Origin: Amphiura filiformis
Taxonomy: Eukaryota; Echinodermata; Ophiuroidea; Amphilepidida; Amphiuridae
Direction: 5' to 3'
DNA: 64,000 nt
NCBI RefSeq assembly: GCF_039555335.1
Contig: NC_092631.1
Location: forward strand, 3,537,001 to 3,601,000
A program made the position numbers and the translations under genes. The first letter of the stretch is position 1, and every line of letters starts with the position of its first letter. Positions 47,036 to 62,000 of the stretch are shown here, piece by piece. Under the pieces are notes generated by a model that did no database searches, was not told the origin of the DNA, and saw only the letters and a list, made by a program, of their open reading frames with translations.

Positions 47036-47084
47036 TCATAATATTGGTTCGGATCCATTCCAATCCACTACAGCATCATTCCAT
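47036..47084 (-). CDS. MINDY4: MINDY4 last coding exon
   Basis: 49 bases: completes lysine, then [15 protein letters not shown] and TGA (47,038-47,036). Acceptor TTTGCAG|. The W-N-G-S-(E/D)-P-I-L end is a hallmark of this family, so the short exon is secure despite its length. Confidence 0.85.
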
Positions 47085-50000
47085 CTGCAAATAACAACAT
47101 GATTAAGATGTGTATCAGCAAAAAAAGAAGAAAAAACAGGAAAAAGGGCATAGATAAGTTTGTCTTAGAAACTTTTAGCTTTCTTTTTACACAGGATTTC
47201 TTTTTTACTACATTTTGTACCACTTTTTATAACACTTCACAGCCATACAGCCATATTCTTCTGACAACTAAAACTTTATGATGCACTAAAAATATTGATC
47301 CTTGGTGTGCAGAATAGTCTTGATGCAACATTTCTCCATGTCCTCCCAATATTTAGATCTTGAACATCAATCTCTATACTGTCTCTCTCAAGTTGAGAGT
47401 AATGCCATGTTGGATTTCACAGTGGCTGATTGTGTCACCAACGAACAGACAAATTGCCCTTCTACATGTGTGTGTGCGCCCCGCGGGATTAGATTAGTAT
47501 GCATGATTTAAATATGTCACTGTGAAATCCAACATGGCGTTACTCTCAACTAGAGATGAGACAGACTGACACTATATGATATTACTATACTTTTTTGCAT
47601 TTCTCAATAATAATATGCCATCGGATCACCCCGATATTTTGAATAACTTACTTTGTTCTTATGCAGTGTTCTAGCGGAGGAACAAGATCATCCTCATCAT
47701 GAGATGGACATGACTGGGTTGTGTCTGGTAATAAGACAAATAAGAATAATAACAATGTCATCAAAAATTGTTTTGTTAACTGGTATCCAGTTATGTGGAT
47801 TGTAATTTGTGACAAACAATTCTGACCTAGAGTCAGCTCAAAATCACATAACAAATCAGTAACCTGGACTTATGCATCAAACATAATCCATCTACTGAAG
47901 ATGTGGAAAGAATTCTCTGCTAATCTGTGGGTGCACACTTTATCAGTGGCGTACTGCACCACACATTTCCAAAGGGGGCAAGATTGTAAAGTTGTTCCCC
48001 TGACCTGTTCCCAGAATCCCAGAAAATGTCGAATATTTTTGTGAACGGCACCTAAATAGTTCAGCCTGAGACGAATATTTAGGGGAGACCGGGGCAAAGT
48101 GGAACACGGGGCAAAGTGGAACACGGGGCAAAGCGGAGTACCCCCATTAACTTTTGTATATGCGGCCCTCAATCGCCAAGCTCATGTAATAAGAACATCA
48201 CACTCATGCAGCATAATTTGTGACCGGAGGTGATCGAGTGTGGTTAATGAGATATAGTCACTTTTTTCTACTTTGTGTACTTAACCCTCTATCTTTTTAA
48301 CCAAATATCCCACAGTCGTGCGAAATGTCAAACTTTTCCTTTGGTCATAAGGAACAAAAAACAATTCTGACTAGAGTCAGCTCAAAATCACATAACAAAT
48401 CAGTAACCTGGACTTATGCATCAAACATAATCCATCTAATGAAGATGTGGAAAGAATTCTCTGCTAATCTGTGGGTGCACACATTTCCAAAGGGGGCAAG
48501 ATTGTAAAGTTGTTCCCCTGACCTGTTCCCAGAATTACTTGACCAGGAAAATGCATGAGAAAGGGGTATAAGATGATTAACAAAAGATAAGTGTAAAGCT
48601 CATAATCCCTCATTGTAACATATTCACCAAATTCCCTGCTACTCTTACACGATGGGTAAACCGAAGAATTGAATGAAAAAAAATTAAATGCTAAAATGGT
48701 CCAAAATATTGCTCTGTAACAAGCCTAAAGATGCACAACACAAATAACTTCATATCGGTATTTCAAGCTTAACTACCGTTAGTTGATGAGCATGAACATT
48801 TGGAGCAATTTAAGCTAAAACAGCTTAAGGGTAGACGAGGTATTGTTGGTGAAGCAACCTAAAAATCGATTTTCATTATCTAGATCAATATATTATTGAA
48901 AAATAACACCTTGATGTTTTGCAAAAGTTCATTCTGCAAATACTTTGCAAAATTGCTTAATTTATTGTAGTTAATGAGTTATGTACGTTTTACAAAAGTG
49001 TTGTTGTTTCAGCCCTCTTTACAACGTAACTCAAGAACCGCAGCACCTATAAAAGTATATCTGTGATATTTTAATTCTTCTACACACTCGCTATGAATTG
49101 AGCAATACAGTTTTTGCCAAAGCTCACTACCATTCGTAAGATGCTGTGAACTACCAAATCACAACAGTTTAAAATAATTAATAACCTTAACTGTTCAGTT
49201 CCTAATGCGCACTCAAACTTTGTTACTCCAGAATAGTACAACAGCAGCTTACCTATACTAAGTTTAATTTCCTCTTGTTGCCGTGCCAAGCCATCATAAT
49301 AGTAGAGATCAAATCTTCTCTCGGCTCGCCAGTCACTCAGTAACTCCTTCTTGAGACTGAAGAGAACGCTGAAATGACTTTCACTGCACACTACCCATAT
49401 CGGCCACTTTGGTGTCTTGTAATTGATGCCAACCTGCATAACGAGTTGTTGGTTTAGTAAAAAATTTAAATTTTGCTCTTTCCATAATAATAATCAACAT
49501 TATGCCTGTGTCGTAAGTAATGAGCTTGATGTTTTTGGCGACATATTTTGGGTCTACATCTGGTTGCTCTATTTGAAAAGTGACTAGCTAGCATATAAAT
49601 TAGAAGTTGATAGCATGAACTCAAGTCAAATTGAAAGTGATGTAAATCACAACTGCTGGTAACAATTGAAGCCCAAATAGCTTTGGCACAATCAATACTA
49701 AAGTTTTTGTCAGAAAGGGACTGCACTTGTTTACATTTTGAGAGCGTGCAGAGCGTAAACACGGAAGTGGGGTTCTGATTGGCTGAATCAATCATCTGAC
49801 AATCATAGCAACAGACCAATAATCTGATTGACCAATTGTGCGAGAAATCGTTGGTCGGCGCAGATCCGCGCCCTTAAAGTGAAAACAATCTGAGCAAGGG
49901 AGTGCCGTTCTTCTCTGAAACCCAGTGCAGGGTTTGATATCTAGCTTTTGTCTCTTGACCGAGTACTGCACACGCTAGTATGATATGGGTATTCGCCAAT

Positions 50001-53000
50001 CGCACGGCCATCTCAAAATGAGGTTATACCCGCAAAGTGTGTACTGTGTGTACGTACGCCTGTCAAATACATGTTTTGATTACCGTGCACACTTTGCACA
50101 AGCCTTCTTGGTGCATTGCTAGAAAAGTGCGAGAAGCAAATATACACATTTTGCGCATGCGTTTGCAAGGGGAACCTTGGTAGCAAGATGGCGGATCTAT
50201 GCAAAGGGCAAATAAGGCAGTAAAACATCATTTTGTACCTGCAAGTTTGCAGTATCAATTTTGATTTGAGTGAATTTTGGTCTTTTGGGGCAACTTTGCT
50301 CACAACTAGGATATAATGGATTTTTTCAACAATTCAAATAATTATGTATTCAACATAATTAGCACCCCGAGACATTTCTATCTTACATTACGTTTAAGCA
50401 CTCCCTTTCAATTTTTTCACATGACATTGGGGCCAATTAAATCACAGAAAACAATCTGGGTATCAAGTTTGATTAACTGCAACATTAATTCTCAGTTTCT
50501 ACTTTTTTATGTTGAATTGCATTATCTTACATTAAAAATGTCCACTTTGTATTTCATAACACAGTAAATAATAAGCACCACCTTAAAGAGTGACTTACTC
50601 ACGCCAGGGCCATTAATTAGATCAAATACGGTACAAAAAATTTCCATATATACTCACTTGACATGAGCCATAATGCTCAAACAATGACAGCAATCCAATT
50701 TCACTCCTTCCAGTTATTCCTTTCAGGATAGATTTCTCTCTTCCGCCGGAGTCTAGCTCCATAATATCGTTGAATACATTAGACACTGCTTTACCTGTGA
50801 GAATAAGATTAACCATTTCCTGTATAGAAAAAATAAACATGATTTAGTAAATAGCATTCAATTGAGTGTGATGAATGAAATCTTGTGATATATCTCTTCT
50901 CGGTGATAATACATTTCATGTCGCATGGCCTTTGCTATGGAAATTTTTCCATGTCACATTCATGAAGCACCAACCACACCACTGACTGTTTCAGAAGTGA
51001 TCTGAAACTCACTTGAACCCTGCACTTTCATTTCATGTTTGGTAGTTTTACATGTTTTGTTTCTGTTTTTGTGCTTTGACATATGTTTGTAAGAACTGCA
51101 ATCACCTTTGGAAATGGCACTATAGGCGATGAAAAAAGAAAACCCTGTTCTACGGGTCCGACCGACCCAGATTTTGAACAAATTGGGGGGAAAATTTTAC
51201 CTGTACAAATGAATGCCGACCCAAATTTGGGAAATTTCAGGAATAATTTTTTTTTTTAATTTTCTCAAATTGCAAATTATTTACAGATTTTGGTGATTTT
51301 TGGGGTCATTTCAAAAGAAAAAGAAAAAAAAGGCCGACTGACCGACCCGACTTGAAAGGTCCGTCCGCACATAGAACAGGGTTTCTTTTTTTTGTCGCCT
51401 AAGCGTGTTTAATGAAGTGTAATGTAATAGTGCAAAATGTTCTGCAATGTACAGGAGTTATTTAAGGTCTGGTGTAGATCATTTTCCTGAACATCCAAAG
51501 TCATATAATTATTCAGTCTATTATAATCATCAATCAATCGATCGATAAACCAATGAAACAACAATTAATCAATCAAAACATAAATGATCATCTTACCTGA
51601 GTGCAGTAGCCATGTGCTCCCATTAGTTTATTTGTTGGTTCATCCATGTCTTCTATGACCCTATAAGAGCAATGTAAGAGATACAGATTACATGTATGTC
51701 TGTCATATGATATCCAGGTAAGATAATAAACTCAACCCATAAAGTATCGAAACGATTATAGATGGTCAGATATATCGGGAACTGAAATATATAGCAACAA
51801 CTTATTTAATGTATATAAAGCGCAGCATTCTCCTGCACATTTTGATATCTCTTTTGTTGCTCTACGATATCATTTGGTCGAGTTATGGGCGCTTGAGTGG
51901 CTTCAAGTCGGATTTTGAAAGTTGCACTTAGCTCCTATTCAAGCCAAATGCGTTGTACTGTGACCAATAAATGACCATTGCTTTTGTCTGCCAAATTCAA
52001 ATTAGTATGTGTGTCGCGGGTTCAATTCCCGGCGGTGGTGATTTGCTGGGATATTGACTTGGGAAAAAAAAAAAAAGTCTGAAATTAATTAGCAACATCT
52101 GTAGATTAAATTCAGACTTCCGCTCTCCCATGGTTCATTTAGAATTGGGTAAATGAATCACGAAAGTACTCTGTCCTTCGGAGGGCGTTAAGCCGTCGGT
52201 CCGTGTGCAGAGAGCCATACCTGTACATGTATTTCGCAGCCAGTTTCGAAAAGAGTAGGGTGTAAACCCCTGACTGTTCCCAACCCGTCCCGGTGTTCAA
52301 ATGGACCCCAATGGAAATAAGCTTCAATAGAGGCTTTCTTGGGTTATCAAGGGTTGTCAAAATCCGAACAAATCAAATCAAACAAATGTATATAAAGCGC
52401 AGCTTTCTCCTGCGCATTTTGATACCTCTTTTGTTGCTCTACGATATCATTTGGTCGAATTATGGGCGCTTGAGTGGCTTCAAGTCGGATTTTGAAAGTT
52501 GCACTTAGCTCCTATTCAAGCCAAATGCGTTTGTCGTGTACACACACAAAATCAAGACAAAGGACACCCATGTGCTCTGTTTACTTAACCATGAACTTTA
52601 CTTTATTTTACTCCTTCGACTTCCAACTTCAATACTTGCTACCCTTTACTTATCTCTGACTTATCTCATGAACTCTTTCTGCTGACATCAATACTTGGTG
52701 TGCCCACCATCACTGTCTATCACTGCCTGGATTCGTCATTGCATGCTCTGAACAAGATGTCTTATCTTTCCTTGGTCAATGTCTCGCCATTTCCTGAGCA
52801 GGATGCGCCGAAGGCCTTCTAAGGTGGTGTCAGGCTTGACTGCCTTGTTAGCTTTCCTCTTAAGGCCAGAGTAATGGAAGACACACTCGTCCACGACCGA
52901 ATTTAAGATTTTTTGATATTTATCAACACTAAGATGTATTCTTTCACTTGAAACTGATAAAATACAACTTGCTAATATTTATTCGTATTTTTGCTCGATT

Positions 53001-56000
53001 TATTTCACTCTTTTCAACTCTAAAAAGTCACATGGCTCAAGACAGCTTAGTAAATTGGCGGGAAATAATGAGTCAGAAATGCGCTTGTGAATGCGAAAAT
53101 ATTGTGATTACTGCATGCGATTCAGCGTCAGCGTGACGTGGGCGCAACTCTGCGCGTATGTCCAACGCAGTCAAGACGCATTCGGTATGTTGTTAACGCC
53201 AGCCAATGTGGTGTAAACAAAACAAAAATTTGCAGTCAAAATGCCACTTAGATTTTTTAATTATTTTGAATTTTGGCGCACTGAAAGCAGAGATTATAGA
53301 TTCATTGGTGCAAAAAGATGCATATTTAGACCATGCACCAGATACAGCTTTTACAAGTGTGAAAGTCTTACCGTTTTAAAATTTAAGGACGTTTTATGCA
53401 TAATTTTGACATTTTTTTACTAAAACGTCGATTTCTCAGAGTTCACTTTTGACAATATTGCTTGCGATTTTTGTGACAAGATAACTCGAAAAATATGCAA
53501 GCAAAGGGTAAACTTTTGCACTATCCTTTAGAGTACATCAAAGTCTAGGGAAGGTTTATTCATTTTTTCAAAATATTTGTTTTAAACAAAAATATACACC
53601 ATTATGTGCAATTTTTAGCTTAATAGAGTGACAAAATGGCTTTTTTCACATGTTTTTTTCAATAAAACAAAAAAAGAGACGAATTTGGAAAAAATAAAAA
53701 AACCTTCCCTAAGTTCATGTCTCTTCTTCATGAAAAGCTAACTGAATTTTTTTTTACTCGAACGGATTTTTTTCTAAGTTGTCACAAAAAATTAGGGTAA
53801 AAAGTGAATTTTTGTGATTTTTTCAAAAACTTGAGATTTTTGAACAAATCTGACGCACCATGGGATTCCTTGACTCATTTCCTTTCCAAAAATGTATAGT
53901 TTTATATACTTTGGACATACAATTCAGAAATAATGAAGTTCGAAAAGGTCCATGTTCTCTCCCATTACTCTGCCCTTAAGAGTGTCCCACAAGTGTTCTA
54001 GTGGATTAAGGTCAGGGCTCTTTGCAGGACAGTCGAGAGTATCCATACCCCCTCTGTTTCCAAGAACTCTCTGGTTAGGGCTGCAACATGTGGCCTTGCA
54101 TTTGACTCAATTCAGCCATCGTTGGTTACTCGGGACACCTTTCCCTGTCCTACCCTGTCAGGTAATCTGACTTTAACCTCATATTGATTTGTGCCTACCA
54201 TTGTTGACCACTGAGTACGTACAATTGATGGTCATCGCAATCAATTTATCCATGCACACGCGACACACATTTTCATTTGAATTTGGCAGACAAAAGCAAT
54301 GGTCATTTATTGGTCGCAGTACAACGCATTTGGCTTGAATAGGAGCTAAGTGCAACTTTCAAAATCCGACTTGAAGCCACTCAAGCGCCCATAACTCGAC
54401 CAAATGATATCGTAGAGTAACAAAAGAGATATCAAAATGTGCAGGAGAATGCTGCGCTTTATATACATTAAATAAGTTTTTGCTATATATTTCAGTTCCC
54501 GATATATCTGACCATCTATAATCGTTTCGATACTTTATGGGTTGAGTTTAGATCCATCAACCAACTCGCATGGACAGGAAAACAAGGATCTCAATGATCT
54601 CAAGTTACTTGCGATAAGGTATATTGCTGATAGAGATCGATGGGCAAACATGATGCATGCTGGGAATGAAAAGGGCTCAAAAGCTAAAGAATTCATCACC
54701 CGAGATTGCAAATTTGAACCCTTTTCCTTCCCAGCATGCATTACTTTTGCATATCGATCGCTATCAGTAATATACCTTATCTTTTGAATATAGTCAGTTC
54801 ACCTAAAACGTCCTCGGTTGTTGCGTGACCACATTTTCCAGTATTTTGTCCTGTATGTAAATGCTATCGCCTTCATGGCTCTACAGTGAGGAAGGAACAA
54901 GTACAGCCATGATGCTGGGCCTAGATTTCATCTTGGTTCAAAATCCATCATAGTCACTGCACTTACTGTATGATACAATGAGAGAAGTTGATTCTCGCAA
55001 CCAAATCTTACAAGAATCATTACGAGAATCGATTCTGTGATTCTCGTAGAAATCTAGGCCCTGCATGATGTTTTAGGCTAACAGCAAGTATCTTCCTCTC
55101 GTTGTCTTCACAAGTTACATCCTTTTACCATTTGAAGGTCAATGAAACCTATGGCAAAAGGAAGTACTATGTAGATGCAGGAAATGTAAGATACACCCTT
55201 TTCACCTCATTGGGGCTCTCTTAAGCTTACCTGTCTATTGTTCTTGACAAGATGGCACAATAGAGAAATAAGATGCATCCACTCCTTGAGGCATCCTCAA
55301 ATACACCAATATTGGCTGTCACAAAGTCCTGTAAATCTTCTTTGCTCTTGAAATGATTCAAGACCAACTGCAATGGTGAAAATAATATATTGATCAGAAA
55401 ATTTAACAAGAAGCATTTTCAACATCATGGCATTATTTAACTGAAAAATAACAATTGGAAGATCATATGAGAATCTTTTGGCATACAAAATTCCTTGCAC
55501 TTAGATCTTGCAGACCATGTACATTATTACATTTCATTTCAGTTGATACAAATTGATGAAAATCAATTAAGAATTTTTGATCTAACCATAGCATGAAGAG
55601 ACTGCAAGCGTAAGCGTCCCATGTGATGCAATTGCACAATTATCCATGCACATGCACATGAAAATGATGGCTGGGCCAGTCAGCACTAGTAACTTGCTAA
55701 CATGGTCTTGTAGGCAGCACCCGAGGAGGTATCCCTGGTTCAAAACCAGACAGAAGCAAACAATTTTTCATCTTCATCTTGTTTCTTTCTTCCTTTATAC
55801 TTCTTTCTTGTCCCTCTGCCAAAAACCACAAATACTTAGTAACTTACTGTTTCTGAAAGGCCATCCCTTTTAACTTTGCCACCAACTGTATATTGCACTT
55901 TAGACGATGGTCTGTAAAATAATGAAAAAATAAAATAAATTTTCAATGTTGCCACATCCTGCAAAGTTTCAAATTGCAAAGTAATCCTGCACAGCGTCAT

Positions 56001-59000
56001 CATCCCTATATCTTTGTGTCAAAAATTGCTGTGATAGTATGATGAATCCTCTCGTTTTTCAACAGCTACGCATGGCGATTTTGTTCGAGACTCAGGCTAA
56101 GCATACCATTTTACACACGATATGAGATTCCACAGAGCCTGCCACACAGTTTCTATTCTATGTTTTTACGATTTGCGCATGATCAGTATCCCATATGATA
56201 TTTCTATTACAAGAAAATTTGATTTGTTGTCAGGTAAATCCCAGGATTTATTTTTAATACACTAACTGGGAATTAAATACACTAATTAGAGGGGGACCGG
56301 TATTTTGCTGTGGATATATTTTACTGCATTTATATGTAACGATTTTGATCTTGAAAATAAAAATTGTGATATATTCAACTGTTTGAGAATTCCAATTCTA
56401 TAAAGGAACACATGTATTAGAAAATTAAATCACAAGTCATACAATACACACTCTGCCACTTTCTTTATCTGCGTCAATAATAGAATATCGATTCAATCGA
56501 ACTGAATACATCGCTCCATTTTGAGTTTGTAGTTCACCACTGAGCGATCCAGCGATCGATTGCTAGCCAATCAGATACCACTCGCCCGTCGCTCACCAAC
56601 GGAGTATTAAGTTTATATTTATAATATAGGGTGTCGACACTGTGTCCTGTTCACCTGCTCTCAATATTAACCGGATGTCCAAGTCTATGACCCTTTTTAA
56701 TGTTAACATACTTGTGGTGCATATATCTACAAAATGCACACCAGTTTGTGTCCACTAGATCTGAAGGTAATGCTACCAAAGCCATTTGTAGTCACACGAG
56801 CTACCAGATCCAGCTTGTACATGCCTTGCACCAGTTTCTAGAACCATATCTAGTAGCAGGACCTTCATCCACACTGCAGTTCATGTATGGAATAGCCTAC
56901 CAGATGGGGTAGTCAGAGACACATCTGACATCACCATCCTTCAAGAGCATTATATAAGCATCATATTTCATGATGCTTTACTGTACCCCTTCACTCTTGT
57001 TGTTCCTAAGCTGCTGTGAACCACTGATTGGCCCATGTGGTTTTTCTTTTCAAGTGCCTAGGTGCCTATATAAGTTCTTGACTTGTGTCACTTGTGTCCT
57101 CATGGGCTATTATTGTTCACTCTTGCATTTTATAAAAAAATTTCAAAAAGGTCCAGATCTGCTTTACATCATCACTCACAGGGTTCGCAGGTTTTTGCAG
57201 CAGGTGGAAAAAAACGCGGTTAAAACCGCTTGGCAAAAACAGTTTTTGCCAGTTTTTGCCGGCAAAAATGGCAAAAACTAATTGTTTAAAAGTGATTTAT
57301 AGTTCAGGTTTTTTTTTATCTCAAAACAAATTATTAAGTTACAAAAATTATTTTCTGAGTGTAACAAGGCCAGATTTTGTAATTATAAGTAACATATTAA
57401 GAAATGTGGCAAAAATCAAATTCAAAACTTTTTCATTTTAAGGACTTGATGAGACAAAAAATTATTGAATGATTCATTAAAAGTGTTGTGTTACTGTTTA
57501 TGAGCTTTCTGTGTTACTTTTTAATATTTGAGTGACTGTATGTGAGTTTTTGCCAGCTTTTGCCATTTTTGCCGGTTTAAACCAGGCAAAAACCAAACCC
57601 TGATCACTCATGTCATTAACAGTATTGGTACCTGGCTAGTTTAGTGCTACATGTAATGATTTGGTTACATATTTCATAGTGATACTTACAGGGCTACGAT
57701 AGCTTCTTTGTTCTCACCAGCCCTCCATAAGACATGACTTATAGCTTTAGCTAAACATTGTGTTCTCTGCTTGGGCAGCGGTTGTAAACTACCTATAGTA
57801 GGTACTCGGCTGTCCATGAACAGTAACTGTTGCAGCATACAGGCTTGTATTGAAGCTAATACACCGCATGGACCACCCTGTATATAATGGAGGAAAAAAT
57901 AAAACAGACCAATGAATTTTTTAGTAAGGTTATACCAGGTGGAGCATTTCAATTTCTTAGCAATATGGTGTGGGCTGCTCTATGACAACATTTTATAGGC
58001 TATGTACATGTACACCCCTACACTTCTACATGTAAACACACACCCTCAAAGACAGAAATTCAAACTTTGAGCTTTATTAGCCTTACTGCAGTCATACGTT
58101 TCAGCTTTTGTGGCGCGTACTCCCCCAACACCTCCAACTGCGGATCATGCTGTTTCTAATGGATTGTTATGCTGTGTGTTGTCTGTTACAGGGCAAGTTT
58201 GTATGTGTCCCTAACTGATGGGTGTTTACAGAAGCACACACACATGTAATCATTGTCTTTGGAGTAATATGTACAGTAAAATGTAAATGTGGACATAGTG
58301 TATTCTTGTTGTCATTTTGATGTGTGTATTTGCACAGCCGCCATCGGCGCCGTGCATTGTTTTTTCCGCGTTCTTCTTTCTTCTTTCTTCTTCTTTCTTT
58401 CCTTCTTCTTCTTTCTTCTGTCAACATCATAATCAGCCATCGTAGCCACATGCTTTCAGGCATGTTGACCATATTTGGTCAGTAGAACCGTTTGGTGGTG
58501 CCACAGATGTCACATGATCAACTTCCGGTCAAATGTCATCCACTTCCGGTCAATGGCCAAAACTTGGATTTTCACTAAAAATGCTACTCCTCCCACATAT
58601 TACATAGCACCGTGACGTCACTTACGGTTAAATACCACTAATTATGTATTACACGGGTTTCAATGGGAAAATGCCTAATTTCGGGTGGAATTTTCTCATA
58701 TTCAGAACTCTCACAGTTCAATGCCACCAATATCAGGTGAAACTATATGATTTAGATGCCAAATGATCAAAAATTCAACATAGGTTGACCTGAGACTTTT
58801 CTTGTTTTAACGCACTGAACCGTAAACACCTTAAAATGACAGTGCGCCCTCGAAGCTGAAAGTTACAATATGATAGGGCGACTATTTACTAAAAACCGAA
58901 GCCGTGCGTATGAATTTTGGTACTATTACATCAAAAATGGCATATAATGAGAGAAAATGTACCATTTTGAAGCATCAAACTCTAAAAAGTACTTTTTTGG

Positions 59001-62000
59001 CTATATAACTTGATCAATTTCAGCGATTTTAATGCAGTATTTTTGAATGCCATGAAAACAAATAGTTCCTCATCGTATTTCAATGTATCGCCCAGGCCTA
59101 TTAGTGGTCTTTAACCACAAAGGTGCTCTAATCTCGGGTAAAATGCCATGAATGTAAACATTGACATTTGCAATACATGTTTTAACAAGAAAATTTCTGG
59201 AAAACAGCATGACGAGTAAAATATCAATGATTTTCGGACACCCTGTATGATGACTGTTTCGCTGTTTTTGCTTCAACCTAGGACTATATCTGGAGATTCG
59301 TATCTGTAAAAAAATATAAAAAAAGCGCAGTGATTTATAGTGCGCTACGCACAGGCACAACGCCTAGACGTTGATCCACAAGCCTCAGCACACTTTACAG
59401 GTTGTCGCTGACCACTACGGCCCCATATCATTCCATAAACCATAAAACAACAAATCAGGGACTTTGCTGCTTCAAGAGCGCACACCCTAGGCATTCCACA
59501 AATAGCCTGCCCTAGCACGATCAGATCAGATTAAGATTGATTTAGGGTTAGTGTTCCGATTTAGGCTTGCTGTTTAGTGTTAGAATTGTTGATTAGGGTC
59601 AGGTTCGCATTAGGAATAGGGTTTTTATAGGGCTAGGCTCATGTATAGGGATAGAGATGCGGCTAGGTCCGAGGATTAGATATGGGTTTAAAATAGAGTT
59701 CTTAGATCAAGTTAGGGTTCCGGCTTGAGTTAGGATAGAGTGAGGCCACACATGATGCTGTAGAGGCTCATAGACAACGTGTACACAAAGACTAGGTTTT
59801 ATTTTACACGTGACTATAGGCCTTACATGCACCTTAAAGCTTAAGCAAAATGCCTAGCCTAGGCCTATACTGTATTTACACGTATAGACCTATGTACGTT
59901 ATTTAGGACAAGGAAATCACCAACAAAATGTGCATGTGGGTCTAATTAACTAAGTGGCATGTCTATATGATCATCAACATTGATTTTTCATCATCATTAA
60001 GCTTTCTACATGTATACGCAGGCAAGCGAAGGTTGTTGAATTTAGAAGCCCTGAAATCACAGAAACCAGCCGTAAACCCAATACTAATGCCACAAGCCCC
60101 ACCCCCCCAACCCGTTACTACCTGAACGGGTTCTAAAAACATACCTTATAGTCGAAGAAGATGCACGTTTTCTTGCCAGGGCAAATACAGTTAAATATTG
60201 AGAAATGTAAGCAAAAAATAGCTGGAAAAGTCTCCATGACGAATATCAGATCCATAGAATTCAGTGTTTCTATAGGTTAAATACCACTAATTATGTATTA
60301 CACGGGTTTCAATGGGAAAATGCCTAATTTCGGTGGAATTTTCTCATATTCAGAACTCTCACAGTTCAATGCCACCAATATCAGGTGAAACTATATGATT
60401 TAGATGCCAAATGATCAAAAATTCAACATAGGTTGACCTGAGACTTTTCTTGTTTTAACGCACTGAACCGTAAACACCTTAAAATGACAGTGCGCCTCGA
60501 AGCTGAAAGTTACAATATGATAGGGCGACTATTTACTAAAAACCGAAGCCGTATGCGTATGAATTTTGGTACTATTACATCAAAAATGGCATATAATGAG
60601 AGAAAATGTACCATTTTGAAGCATCAAACTCTAAAAAGTACTTTTTTGGCTATATAACTTGATCAATTTCAGCGATTTTAATGCAGTATTTTTGAATGCC
60701 ATGAAAACAAATAGTTCCTCATCGTATTTCAATGTATCGCCCAGGCCTATTAGTGGTCTTTAACCTTACACACATGCATCATCTATAGCCAGTGTCTAAA
60801 AGTTATACCACAAAATTGGAATCAAAGGTCATTAACCCTAACCCCTAAGGGCTTTTTGGCGACGGGAGGGGAAAGAAGGAAAGAATAAAGAGAGAAAAGA
60901 AGGAAAGAAGTTGTTTGCTCTGGGTGGGATTCGAACCCGAGACCCCTCGCATGCCAAGCACTCGGTCGGCGACACTTTGCCACGGGTCTTGGGCTTCGCT
61001 GGCAGGCGAAACCGTGCCTATATATCACTTAGGGCGATTGCGTCATCACACCACGTGGGATGCATGCACGAACAGCGCATATATCAAGTAGTATTTTGTA
61101 GTATTCAGGCGGGTTAGGGTTAAGGAAGCCTATACTGAGTTTCGATAGTGGTAACCTAACCCTAACCCCCTAAGGGCTTTTTGGCGACGGGAAGGGAAAG
61201 AAGGAAAGAATAAAGAGAGAAAAGAAGGAAAGAAGTTGTTTGCTCTGGGTGGGATTCGAACCCGAGACCCCTCGCATGCCAAGCACTCGGTCGGCGACAC
61301 TTTGCCACGGGTCTTGCCTATATATCACTTAGGGCGATTGCGTCATCACACCACGTGGGATGCATGCACGAACAGCGCATATGGTCCTGTGTCACAACCT
61401 GGGGTACCTTTGTGTTACATAGTAAAAAAATTAAATGGTTCAAACATTTTACCTACACATCTCATTTGAAGTGGTTCATCCTCCTGAGCATTTTGACACC
61501 TTTTTTATGGAAATCGGTTAAAAAATGAGAGAGTGAGGGCAAAAACAATCACAAAGTAGGGAGGATGTAACCCCACCTCTTTTTTTTTCCACATTTACAA
61601 TCATTTTGAGCAAGTATTGGTCTTTTAAATGAACTTCTGTATTTATTTACTTGGTTTAGATGTCTGGGAGTCCATTTAGACATTTTTTACTAGATTCAAA
61701 TTTTTAATGGGGGTTTTAAATCAAATTTACGATATGAATCCCTCCCCCTAATCCTCCTCCCCCTAATCCTCAGCCACCCTTGGCACATTTCATGGCAAAC
61801 GCCATAAGAAAATAATTTAAAAATATTTTAAAACAGGATAAAAACATGAGTAATCTAGAATAAATTAGCCTCAATTTAAGACCTAATTGAATCTTCTAAG
61901 TGAAGGAATACTCAAGAGACAGTGTTTTGAAATCCAAGCTGCACATCAAAATGTAACAAAGCCACCTTTTTGGGTACCCCAGTATGTGACACAGGATCAT

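Larger units (their letters stand above)
51729..54548 (-). mobile_element. Tc1-like transposon with ~300-bp terminal inverted repeats
   Basis: AACTCAACCCATAAAGTATC begins a long arm that is repeated inverted at the right end, with TA at 51,727-51,728 and 54,549-54,550. The left arm is partly duplicated (about 52,385-52,530). A stretch at about 52,015-52,380 between the copies contains GGTTCAATTCC, a possible tRNA-like B box. The transposase is a broken minus-strand remnant. Lies in a MINDY4 intron. Confidence 0.75.

Noticed and set aside
59530..59740. Interstitial telomere
   Set aside because: TTAGGG-like words are degenerate and not in tandem register; they are inside the 2.14-kb insertion.
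60911..61262. tRNA genes on the minus strand
   Set aside because: A and B boxes are present but no closed acceptor stem can be formed, and the sequence is duplicated inside a mobile element; treated as SINE-like.
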